Assembly: GCF_900129245.1 (NCBI RefSeq)
Contig: NZ_FQUT01000006.1
Coordinates: forward strand, 154,072 to 218,071
Reading direction: 5' to 3'
DNA length: 64,000 bases
Source of the DNA: Chryseobacterium arachidis
GTDB taxonomy: Bacteria > Bacteroidota > Bacteroidia > Flavobacteriales > Weeksellaceae
The notes under the pieces were generated by a model. It was not told the origin of the DNA and did no database searches. It saw only the letters and a list, made by a program, of their open reading frames with translations. The position numbers and the translations under genes are program-made. This document shows positions 1-7,074 of this stretch, piece after piece. Each line of letters starts with the position of its first letter. Within the stretch, counting starts at the first letter, position 1.

Positions 1-582
1 GATCAGATCGATCAGGAGAAAATCATTAATGCTATTGATCCGAGAAAAGATGTTGACGGATTCCACCCTGAAAACTTTGGAAAAATGGCTTTGGAAATGG
101 ATACTTTCTTACCCGCAACACCGTTCGGAATTTTAACATTATTAGAAAGATATAATATTGAAACGAAAGGTAAAGATTGTGTCATCATCGGAAGAAGTAA
201 AATCGTAGGAAGACCCATGAGTATCTTGATGGGAAGAAAAGATTTCCCTGGAAACTCCACAGTTACTTTAACACACTCTTATACAAAAGACATTGAAGAA
301 TATACTAAAAAAGCAGACATCGTCATTACCGCTTTAGGAGATCCTCATTTCCTGAAAGGAGATATGATCAAAGATGGAGCTGTAATTGTTGACGTGGGTA
401 TTACAAGAGTAGACAACGATTCTCCAAAAGGATATTATCTGGCTGGTGACGTAGATTTTGACAGTTGTGCTGCAAAGGCAAGCTGGATCACACCGGTTCC
501 GGGTGGAGTCGGACCTATGACAAGAGCGATGTTGATGAAAAACACCATCATTGCCTACAAAACTTCAGTCTACAACGACTAA
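1..582 (+). CDS. folD: Bifunctional methylenetetrahydrofolate dehydrogenase / cyclohydrolase (5' end outside window)
   Basis: This is the C-terminal two thirds of FolD. The enzyme oxidises 5,10-methylene-tetrahydrofolate to methenyl-THF and hydrolyses that to 10-formyl-THF in cytosolic one-carbon metabolism. The frame is open from base 1. It reads the family motif PRKDVDGFHPEN early, then the NADP-binding stretch VIIGRSKIVGRPMSILM, and ends with the signature PVPGGVGPMTRAMLM. About 95 N-terminal residues, including the catalytic Lys/Tyr region, lie upstream of the window. The first internal ATG at 85 is not the true start. queE follows after 7 nt, probably in the same transcript. Confidence 0.95.
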   Translation, partial: DQIDQEKIINAIDPRKDVDGFHPENFGKMALEMDTFLPATPFGILTLLERYNIETKGKDCVIIGRSKIVGRPMSILMGRKDFPGNSTVTLTHSYTKDIEEYTKKADIVITALGDPHFLKGDMIKDGAVIVDVGITRVDNDSPKGYYLAGDVDFDSCAAKASWITPVPGGVGPMTRAMLMKNTIIAYKTSVYND

Positions 583-589
583 TTTTAAA

Positions 590-1219
590 ATGAATTTAAC
601 AGAAGAAATATTATTAAAAGAAGGTAAAATGCTCCCCGTGATGGAGCATTTTTACACTCTTCAGGGAGAAGGAGCATACACCGGAAAAGCAGCCTATTTC
701 ATCAGATTGGGCGGTTGCGACGTGGGGTGCCACTGGTGCGATGTAAAGGAAAGCTGGGATCCGAATTTACATCCATTAATGAATGCGGAAGAAATTGCAG
801 AAACTGCAGCAAAACATTGCAAAACCATTGTTTTAACAGGCGGCGAGCCTTTGATGTGGAATCTTGATATTTTAACATCCAAATTAAAAGAATTGGGATG
901 CACCATTCATATTGAAACTTCGGGAGCGTATCCTATGAGCGGACAAATCGACTGGATTACCCTTTCGCCAAAGAAGACTGGGCTTCCAAAAGAAGAAATT
1001 TATGCGAAAGCCCATGAACTTAAAGTCATAGTTTTCAATAACAATGATTTTAAATTTGCTCAGGAGCAGGCAGCTAAAGTTTCTGAAAACTGCACACTCT
1101 ATCTTCAGAGCGAATGGAGCAAACGTGACGAAATGTACCCAAAAATTACAGATTTCATTTTGGAGAATCCGGAATGGCGTGCATCAGTTCAGACCCACAA
1201 GTATCTGAATATCCCGTAA
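590..1219 (+). CDS. queE: 7-carboxy-7-deazaguanine synthase
   Basis: QueE is a radical-SAM enzyme that converts 6-carboxy-tetrahydropterin to 7-carboxy-7-deazaguanine, a step of queuosine biosynthesis. The 209-residue protein has the substrate-loop region FYTLQGEGAYTG. It then has the 4Fe-4S motif CxxxCxxC (CDVGCHWC), the LTGGEPL motif, and a C-terminal end in THKYLNIP typical of the family. The frame can be extended to a TTG at 551 inside folD. I chose the ATG at 590 because the family starts close to MNLTEEILL and because it avoids the overlap. No other queuosine gene is nearby, so the job is assigned from the protein alone. Confidence 0.93.
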   Translation: MNLTEEILLKEGKMLPVMEHFYTLQGEGAYTGKAAYFIRLGGCDVGCHWCDVKESWDPNLHPLMNAEEIAETAAKHCKTIVLTGGEPLMWNLDILTSKLKELGCTIHIETSGAYPMSGQIDWITLSPKKTGLPKEEIYAKAHELKVIVFNNNDFKFAQEQAAKVSENCTLYLQSEWSKRDEMYPKITDFILENPEWRASVQTHKYLNIP

Positions 1220-1260
1220 AAATATGTAACTTAGCCCTTCGTATCCGAAAATACTGATAG

Positions 1261-2631
1261 ATGCAGAGAATTCGATACTCCAGATATCTGAAATCGATTA
1301 TCATTTTGCTTGACCTTACGGTTATTGCATCTATTTTCATATTCTTTTTTGTCAGCAGAAATCAGGATCTGAAATACAATCAGGAAACCTGGTATCAGAA
1401 TATTTTTTCGCTGGTATTGTTGTTTTTGTTCTGGATGCTTCTCAGTGGCAGGACAAGGATTTATAATATCCCTAGAAACCTCACCTATACTCTGTTTCTG
1501 GAGCGTTTACTCATCCACTTTTTGCTGTTTATTTTGGGCGTTTTACTGATCGGGAAAGTAAGCTATAATGTATTTTTTAATTCGGATATTTATTGGCTTT
1601 CGTTTTATCTTTTTTTCTTTATATTTTTAGCTAAATCATTAATTTTCTTTGGTATTAAATATTTCCGAAGCTTAGGAATTAACCATAGGAACGTCATGTT
1701 TTTAAGTGAAAACAGCTCTACGGAAGTTTTAAAGAATATTTTAAAGGAAAGAAAAGATTACGGTTACAAAATTTTCGAATACAAAAATCCGAAGATTGAA
1801 GCGAATGAATTAATAGAATTCTGGAAGACCAATGGAATTCACACATTATTTATCCCGACTGAAAACTCTTACAGCGAAGAGCAGGAAAAATCAATCTTCA
1901 GATTAGCTGAAGCCAATAAGGTTCATATTTCACTTATCCCCAGTATTATTCAGAATAATTTCTTTTTATATGATATGGGATATATTCAGACACAACCTGT
2001 TCTGAATCAAGCGAGGTATCCTTTGGATTATTATTCCAATTTTTTATTAAAAAGAATATTTGACATTATCTTTTCAACTTTTGTTTTGATTTTCATCTGT
2101 TCATGGCTATTCCCGGTTATTGCAATTTTAATTAAATCTTCTTCCAAAGGGCCTGTTTTCTTTATCCAAAAAAGATACGGTTTTCATGAAGAAGTTTTTG
2201 ACTGCATTAAATTCCGTACCATGATCGTTAATGATGAATCTTCAACAAAAACTACATCGGAAAACGATTCAAGAATTACCAAAATCGGCAAATTCTTGAG
2301 AAAAACCAGTCTGGACGAAATGCCACAATTTGTGAACGTTCTAAAAGGCCAAATGTCGATCGTAGGGCCAAGACCGCATATGTTGGCTGTCGATAATTAT
2401 TACAAACCTAAAATCGGGCGATACAGTCTGAGAAGTATGGTAAGTCCGGGAATTACAGGTCTTGCACAGGTAAACGGGCTTCGCGGTGATGCAGGAGATG
2501 TAGAAGTAGAGATGAACAAAAGAGTGCTGGCCGATGCTTTCTATGTAAGAAACTGGAGCTTTGTACTTGATCTTGTTATTATTTTAAAAACAATTTTATT
2601 GGTTGTAGGCGGAGATAAAAATGCAAAATAA
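1261..2631 (+). CDS. Polyprenyl-phosphate sugar-1-phosphate transferase (WcaJ/WbaP-like)
   Basis: This is a probable initiating transferase that moves a sugar-1-phosphate from a UDP-sugar to undecaprenyl phosphate at the inner membrane, starting exopolysaccharide or O-antigen synthesis. Residues 1-130 hold about four membrane helices. A Rossmann-like middle (about 140-240) follows, then a re-entrant hydrophobic segment near 265-295. The conserved bacterial sugar transferase domain comes last, with KFRTM, DEMPQFVNVLKGQMSIVGPRP and PGITGLAQVNG. The length of 456 residues is normal for the long PNPT family. No polysaccharide cluster surrounds it. The exact sugar cannot be read from the sequence. 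Confidence 0.88.
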   Translation: MQRIRYSRYLKSIIILLDLTVIASIFIFFFVSRNQDLKYNQETWYQNIFSLVLLFLFWMLLSGRTRIYNIPRNLTYTLFLERLLIHFLLFILGVLLIGKVSYNVFFNSDIYWLSFYLFFFIFLAKSLIFFGIKYFRSLGINHRNVMFLSENSSTEVLKNILKERKDYGYKIFEYKNPKIEANELIEFWKTNGIHTLFIPTENSYSEEQEKSIFRLAEANKVHISLIPSIIQNNFFLYDMGYIQTQPVLNQARYPLDYYSNFLLKRIFDIIFSTFVLIFICSWLFPVIAILIKSSSKGPVFFIQKRYGFHEEVFDCIKFRTMIVNDESSTKTTSENDSRITKIGKFLRKTSLDEMPQFVNVLKGQMSIVGPRPHMLAVDNYYKPKIGRYSLRSMVSPGITGLAQVNGLRGDAGDVEVEMNKRVLADAFYVRNWSFVLDLVIILKTILLVVGGDKNAK

Positions 2632-2734
2632 AATTTTTGGTCTACATTATGATATACTAAGTTTAATATTAAACAGAGACTGAGCTTGGTTTCAACTTTA
2701 ATTTAATTCAATAAAAAAAGTCTAATTTAGCAGA

Positions 2735-3487
2735 ATGTTAAAAAAGTTTTTTACAGCAGTTGGAGAATACATCATCCTTCTAGGTAAATCCATTCAGAAA
2801 CCCCAGAAAATGAGGGTATTCTGGAAGCTGTTCATGAGAGAAATCAATGATTTGGGAGTCAACTCTTTTGGGTTGGTGATCTTCACATCCATATTCGTTG
2901 GGGCGGTTGTTGCTATTCAGATGTTCAACAATTTTGATGCTTCCTCGTTTCCTATTCCACCTTCTTTTGTAGGGTATGCGACCAAAGCTGTTTTAGTTCT
3001 GGAGTTTTCGCCTACCATTATCAGCCTTATTCTTGCCGGAAAAGTGGGATCCTATATTGCTTCCAGTATCGGAACAATGAGGGTTTCTGAACAGATTGAT
3101 GCCTTAGATATTATGGGAGTAAACTCCCCCAACTTCCTGATTTTTCCTAAAATCATTGCTTGTATAATTTTTAATCCTCTATTGATTGCCATCAGTATCG
3201 TATTTGGTATCGGAGGTGGATATATAGCAGGGATTTTAACAGGAAACTGGACAACAAATGATTATATCATCGGTATCCAAATGTATATGCCTAATCTTTT
3301 TATTTATTATGCATTTACAAAAACCATTGTTTTTGCCTTCATTATTGCAACGGTTCCTTCGTATTTCGGATATAACGTGAAAGGAGGTTCTTTGGAAGTA
3401 GGTAGAGCGAGTACACAGGCGGTAGTTTGGACCATGGTATTCATCATCCTTTCCGAGTTGCTATTAACCCAATTAATATTAAGCTAA
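2735..3487 (+). CDS. mlaE: MlaE-type ABC transporter permease
   Basis: This is the inner-membrane permease of an MCE-type lipid transporter (Mla family), which moves phospholipids between the inner and outer membranes. The 250-residue protein has 5-6 hydrophobic segments and the family features ILAGKVGSYIASSIGTMRVSEQIDAL and GYNVKGGSLEVGRAST, given here split by their spacing in the sequence (about residues 100-125 and 210-226). Its stop codon shares one base with the start of mlaF (TAATG), so the two are translationally coupled. No MlaD/MCE gene lies here. In flavobacteria the MCE protein is often encoded elsewhere. Confidence 0.88.
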   Translation: MLKKFFTAVGEYIILLGKSIQKPQKMRVFWKLFMREINDLGVNSFGLVIFTSIFVGAVVAIQMFNNFDASSFPIPPSFVGYATKAVLVLEFSPTIISLILAGKVGSYIASSIGTMRVSEQIDALDIMGVNSPNFLIFPKIIACIIFNPLLIAISIVFGIGGGYIAGILTGNWTTNDYIIGIQMYMPNLFIYYAFTKTIVFAFIIATVPSYFGYNVKGGSLEVGRASTQAVVWTMVFIILSELLLTQLILS

Positions 3488-4302
3488 TGATTGAGGTAAA
3501 GAATTTAAAGAAAAGTTTTGATGAAGTTGAAGTACTTAAAGGAATTTCAACCTCTTTTGATAAAGGAAAAGTAAATTTAATTATTGGGCAGAGCGGATCC
3601 GGAAAAACGGTTTTCCTGAAAAGTTTATTGAATGTATATCAGCCGACTTCGGGGGAAATCTTGTTCGACGGAAGAGATATTAATACCATGTCCAGAGATG
3701 AAAAACAGCACCTTCGTTCAGAGATCGGAACGGTTTTCCAGGGAAGTGCTTTGTTTGATTCCTTAACGGTGGAAGAAAATATCATGTTTCCGCTGGATAT
3801 GTTTACCAATTTGACATTCAGAGAAAAGAAGAGACGTGTTTTTGAAGTTATCGGAAGAGTACATTTGGATAAAGCCAATAAAAAATTTCCGTCTGAAATT
3901 TCCGGAGGAATGCAGAAGCGTGTAGCGATTGCAAGGGCGATTGTGAATAACCCGAAATACCTTTTCTGTGACGAGCCCAACTCAGGATTAGATCCATATA
4001 CTTCGAATGTTATCGACGATCTTTTGCTGGAAATCACGAAAGAATATAATACAACGACCATTATCAATACACACGATATGAACTCTGTAATGACGATTGG
4101 CGAGAAAATTGTATATCTGAGATTAGGAATTAAAGAATGGGAAGGAAACAAAGACATTCTGATTACCGCAGGCAATAAAAATCTGATCGATTTCGTTTAT
4201 TCGTCAGAACTCTTCAAAGAACTGAGAGAATATTTGCTTGAGAATAATAAAACTATTGAGAATACAATTACAAAAATAGACGATAATGAAAAAGGCACTT
4301 AG
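3487..4302 (+). CDS. mlaF: MlaF-type ABC transporter ATP-binding protein
   Basis: This is the ATPase partner of the MlaE permease. Counting from the ATG at 3487 the protein has 271 residues. The Walker A motif GQSGSGKT is at 34-41, the Q loop at VFQGS, the signature SGGMQKR at 139-145, Walker B YLFCDEP at 158-164 and the switch His in NTHDM. The motif SGGMQKR, in place of the common LSGGQ, is typical of MlaF. The upstream extension of the frame lies entirely within mlaE, so the overlapping TAATG start is preferred. The last 17 bases overlap the next gene. Confidence 0.93.
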   Translation: MIEVKNLKKSFDEVEVLKGISTSFDKGKVNLIIGQSGSGKTVFLKSLLNVYQPTSGEILFDGRDINTMSRDEKQHLRSEIGTVFQGSALFDSLTVEENIMFPLDMFTNLTFREKKRRVFEVIGRVHLDKANKKFPSEISGGMQKRVAIARAIVNNPKYLFCDEPNSGLDPYTSNVIDDLLLEITKEYNTTTIINTHDMNSVMTIGEKIVYLRLGIKEWEGNKDILITAGNKNLIDFVYSSELFKELREYLLENNKTIENTITKIDDNEKGT

Positions 4303-4903
4303 TATAGCATTAATAGGTTTTTCAGTATGGGCTTCCGCACAGATTTCTCTGGCAGGTAAAGCTAATTTAATTTTCCCGACAGGATCACCTTCTTGGTCAA
4401 ATTCTATAAATACAATTAATTCTGCTATAGAACAAAAAGGTAAAAACAATGTAGGCTTCAACGTTGGTCTTTCATTGAAAGCAAATCTTCCAGCAGCATT
4501 TTTTTTAATGCCGGAATTGTATTACACATCTTTTAAAAGTGATTTCACAGATGCTTCTTCTAATACAACTTTCGATATTAAAAACAACCGTATCGATTTG
4601 CCTGTTCTTATCGGACACAAAGTTTTAGGCGATTTCTTAGGAGTTTACGTAGGTCCGGTTGCAAGTTATAATTTAAGCAAAGAAGATACGTTTAATGATT
4701 TTAAAGAAAATGCAAGAGATAATTTTACGGTAGGTTATCAATTCGGAGCGCAAATGGAAATTAAAAAATTTCTACTTAATGCCAGATATGAAGGAGCTTT
4801 CAGTAAAGATTCAAGAAGCTTCATCAATCGGGTGACTGGTGAAAGTATAATGTATGACAACAGACCAAATTTATTTATGGTTGGTGTTGGATACAAATTC
4901 TAA
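4286..4903 (+). CDS. Outer-membrane beta-barrel protein (PorT-like fold)
   Basis: This is an exported protein of 205 residues. It has a clear signal peptide (MKKALSIALIGFSVWASAQ) followed by alternating beta-strand segments. It ends in ...FMVGVGYKF, the terminal aromatic residue expected of outer-membrane barrels. The size fits the small 8-strand barrels annotated as PorT family or outer membrane beta-barrel in Bacteroidota. It starts 17 bases inside mlaF, so it is co-translated with the transporter. A part in lipid transport at the outer membrane is my inference from that overlap. Confidence 0.75.
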   Translation: MKKALSIALIGFSVWASAQISLAGKANLIFPTGSPSWSNSINTINSAIEQKGKNNVGFNVGLSLKANLPAAFFLMPELYYTSFKSDFTDASSNTTFDIKNNRIDLPVLIGHKVLGDFLGVYVGPVASYNLSKEDTFNDFKENARDNFTVGYQFGAQMEIKKFLLNARYEGAFSKDSRSFINRVTGESIMYDNRPNLFMVGVGYKF

Positions 4904-4927
4904 ATTAAGAGAAAATAACAACGATAA

Positions 4928-4959
4928 AAAATCCTCAGATCATTAGATTTGAGGATTTT
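4928..4959. terminator. Bidirectional hairpin terminator
   Basis: Ten-base perfect arms AAAATCCTCA / TGAGGATTTT (4928-4937 and 4950-4959) lie between convergent genes. A T-run follows on the minus-strand reading and a shorter one on the plus. The 3' end of the 105-codon minus-strand gene lies inside the hairpin. Confidence 0.75.
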
Positions 4960-5260
4960 GATTTTCATGATTCCGAAGTTCAGCTTCACGCCTTGCAATT
5001 TCTGCAGCCTGTTTTTCCAGATCTTCCTTATCTTTTTGTAATTGTTTGAATTCTTTTCTTTTTTCTTCGGCTTTTATCGCACTTCCTTTGCTTACATATC
5101 CTACCATTCCACCGATGATCAGACCGATTCCGATTCCGCCCATAATTCCCATTACGTGAGGCATTCCCAAATCATTAATCCTAAAATTCGGAGATGTTAA
5201 ATAAAACAGAAGTACTGATAATGCTAAAAGTATCAGCCCGGTAATTGTCAGGTTCTTCAT
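4943..5260 (-). CDS. Small membrane protein with charged coiled-coil tail, function unknown
   Basis: I do not recognise a named family. The 105-residue protein has two hydrophobic segments (about 5-23 and 36-57), the second glycine-rich (MGGIGIGLIIGGMVGYV). A strongly charged helix of about 45 residues follows, rich in Lys, Glu and Gln, and likely forms a cytoplasmic coiled coil. The stop codon lies within the shared terminator with the upstream convergent barrel gene. It is probably monocistronic, since a terminator for the M48 gene separates it from its neighbour. Confidence 0.6.
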   Translation of the reverse strand: MKNLTITGLILLALSVLLFYLTSPNFRINDLGMPHVMGIMGGIGIGLIIGGMVGYVSKGSAIKAEEKRKEFKQLQKDKEDLEKQAAEIARREAELRNHENQNPQI

Positions 5261-5287
5261 AATATTGTGTTTAAGTGATTAAAACTA

Positions 5288-5327
5288 AAAAGCCTTACCA
5301 AATTTAGTAAAATTCAATAAGGCTTTT
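5288..5327 (-). terminator. Hairpin terminator after the M48 protease gene
   Basis: Perfect ten-base arms AAAAGCCTTA / TAAGGCTTTT at 5288-5297 and 5318-5327 lie just downstream of the M48 gene. A T-rich tail follows on the minus strand. Confidence 0.7.
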
Positions 5328-5337
5328 CTTTTTATAA

Positions 5338-6144
5338 TTATATTTTTCCGCCAGCAGCTTTATAATATTCCAAAGCTTTAGGAAGGTCTTTATTAATATC
5401 TGAGATTCTTGTTTCAGGATTCGGGTGGGTAGAAAGGAACTCAGGCTGCCTTGCTCCTGTAGAAGCCGCTTCCATTCTATTCCAGAAAGGGATTGCCTCT
5501 CTTGGATCATAGCCCGCCATTCCCATTAAATACAGTCCCATCTTATCTGCTTCAGATTCCTGATTTCTTCCATACTTCAGTAATGCCACCTGAGAACCGA
5601 TTGGATATACTTTTTCAAAAACGCTTGCCCATTGTCCGTTAGAAATTGTTCCTCCCAAGATCTGTCCGCCATACTGAGCCACCATTGCCTGAGAAATTCG
5701 TTCATTTCCGTGTCCTGCCAATGCGTGAGAAACTTCATGTCCCATTACTACAGCAAGGCCATTATCGTTTTTTGTCACCGGTAAAATTCCTGTGTAAACT
5801 GCTACTTTCCCTCCGGGCATACACCATGCATTCAGCTCAGTGCTTTGGATAAGATTAAATTCCCAATTGTAATTCGCAAGATCTGCAGAACGTCCAATCT
5901 GTTGGTAATATCTTTCTGCCGCAGATTTTATCCTCGATCCAACACTTACTACCCTTTTTGCGTCTGCAGTTCCGGAGATTACTTTAGATTTTCCTAAGGT
6001 TGTTTTATATTCCTGAGCAGACATCGTCAGAATTTCCGAGTTGTTCGCCAATTGCAGGGAAGATCTTCCCGTAATCGGGTTTGTAGTACAAGCCACAACA
6101 GCCAGAGCTATTGCCCCTAATCCTAAAAAGTGTGTTATTTTCAT
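5338..6144 (-). CDS. M48-family zinc metalloprotease lipoprotein
   Basis: This is a peptidase of the M48 family resembling E. coli LoiP/YcaL, which act in periplasmic quality control of outer-membrane proteins. The 268-residue protein begins with a signal peptide and lipobox ending at Cys19 (LAVVAC), so it is probably anchored as a lipoprotein. The zinc site HEVSH is at 136-140 within GHEVSHALAGH. The third ligand is expected in NQESEAD near residue 198. STHPNPETRI near the C terminus is also typical. It is flanked by its own terminator and a divergent gene, so it is likely transcribed alone. The substrates are unknown. Confidence 0.9.
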   Translation of the reverse strand: MKITHFLGLGAIALAVVACTTNPITGRSSLQLANNSEILTMSAQEYKTTLGKSKVISGTADAKRVVSVGSRIKSAAERYYQQIGRSADLANYNWEFNLIQSTELNAWCMPGGKVAVYTGILPVTKNDNGLAVVMGHEVSHALAGHGNERISQAMVAQYGGQILGGTISNGQWASVFEKVYPIGSQVALLKYGRNQESEADKMGLYLMGMAGYDPREAIPFWNRMEAASTGARQPEFLSTHPNPETRISDINKDLPKALEYYKAAGGKI

Positions 6145-6176
6145 AGTTCGAGTGTATTAATTCAACCTTTACAATT

Positions 6177-6210
6177 TTTGTTCCAAATTCATTTCCAAGC
6201 AATATATTTG
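6177..6210 (+). promoter_or_regulatory. Bacteroidota promoter for the DUF4251 gene
   Basis: TTTG at 6177-6180 and TATATTTG at 6203-6210 match the -33 and -7 consensus, with a 22-base gap. The start codon is 42 bases downstream. Confidence 0.55.
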
Positions 6211-6251
6211 CATATAATTTGCTATTTAAATTTAATAATAATTTTAGTATC

Positions 6252-6797
6252 ATGAAAAAGTATATTTCAATCATATTTATTTTTGGATTTTTAATGATCT
6301 TCCAAAACGGATTTTCACAAACCAAAACCGATTCTCAGACAGTGGCAGAGCTTGTGAATTCAGAAGATTTTTCATTTCATGCAGAAAGAGCGACACCAAC
6401 CAATTATGACGTAATTAACGTGATGAATTCACTTCCGAATACCACTTCAACAAGAATCTTGGATCTTTCGGGAAGTAATTACTCGATCGATTTAAGAAAA
6501 GATAAACTGGAGGTTACTTTGCCGTATTTCGGAAGAGTTTTTAATCCTACTTACGGAAATACAAATCAGAACAGCTACAGATTTACCTCTAAAGATTTTG
6601 TAGTTTCCAAATCTCAAGGCAGAAAAGGAAAATCAATCGTAAAAATTAAAGTAAACGATCAAAGTTCTGTAGACGAAATTATCATTGAAGTATTTAAAAA
6701 CGGTAAAGCTTTTACCTCAATCAGAAGTAACGACCGACAGCCGATTTCTTATGACGGATATATTTCGAAGAATGAGGAAGTAAAAGAGAAACTTTAA
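6252..6797 (+). CDS. Exported DUF4251-like protein
   Basis: This is a secreted or periplasmic protein of 181 residues, counting from the ATG at 6252. The frame extends to a TTG at 6219, but the signal peptide MKKYISIIFIFGFLMIFQNGFSQ starts cleanly at 6252. The mature part contains a beta-rich domain with EVTLPYFGRVF and YRFTSKDF, which I recognise as resembling the Bacteroidota domain DUF4251. No function is known for that family. It has its own promoter and terminator, so it is monocistronic. Confidence 0.72.
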   Translation: MKKYISIIFIFGFLMIFQNGFSQTKTDSQTVAELVNSEDFSFHAERATPTNYDVINVMNSLPNTTSTRILDLSGSNYSIDLRKDKLEVTLPYFGRVFNPTYGNTNQNSYRFTSKDFVVSKSQGRKGKSIVKIKVNDQSSVDEIIIEVFKNGKAFTSIRSNDRQPISYDGYISKNEEVKEKL

Positions 6798-6816
6798 TTA
6801 TCTTAAGAATCATAAA

Positions 6817-6853
6817 AAAAGAGTATATTGAATAGTGTTCAGTATACTCTTTT
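6817..6853. terminator. Hairpin terminator between convergent genes
   Basis: Eleven-base perfect arms AAAAGAGTATA / TATACTCTTTT (6817-6827, 6843-6853) lie between the DUF4251 gene and the small minus-strand gene. T-rich sequence flanks them on both readings. Confidence 0.75.
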
Positions 6854-6876
6854 GTTTTATCATTAAAACTTTTAAT

Positions 6877-7068
6877 TTATTTTTTTCTCATAAAATTCCC
6901 GAAAATGATTCCTAAAGAACCGATTATCGGAAAAAAGAATAAGACAAGATAAGGTATAATATCCGATTTATTTTTAATTAAAATCATAATTGAGGTGATG
7001 TACAAAGTCATTGCCAAGCCTGCAAAAAACATTATATGAGATGGTGTAATTGATAATATACTCATCAT
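6877..7068 (-). CDS. Small two-helix membrane protein, PLDc_N-like
   Basis: This 63-residue protein has two hydrophobic helices (about 10-30 and 38-56) and ends in basic residues (FMRKK). The pattern NKSDIIPYLVLFFFPIIGSLG resembles in layout the N-terminal membrane domain seen before phospholipase D-like cardiolipin synthases (PLDc_N), here without any catalytic domain; that motif spans about residues 33-53. It starts 6 bases after the stop of the large glutamate-rich gene on the same strand and may be the last gene of that operon. Function unknown. Confidence 0.55.
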   Translation of the reverse strand: MMSILSITPSHIMFFAGLAMTLYITSIMILIKNKSDIIPYLVLFFFPIIGSLGIIFGNFMRKK

Positions 7069-7074
7069 TAATAT

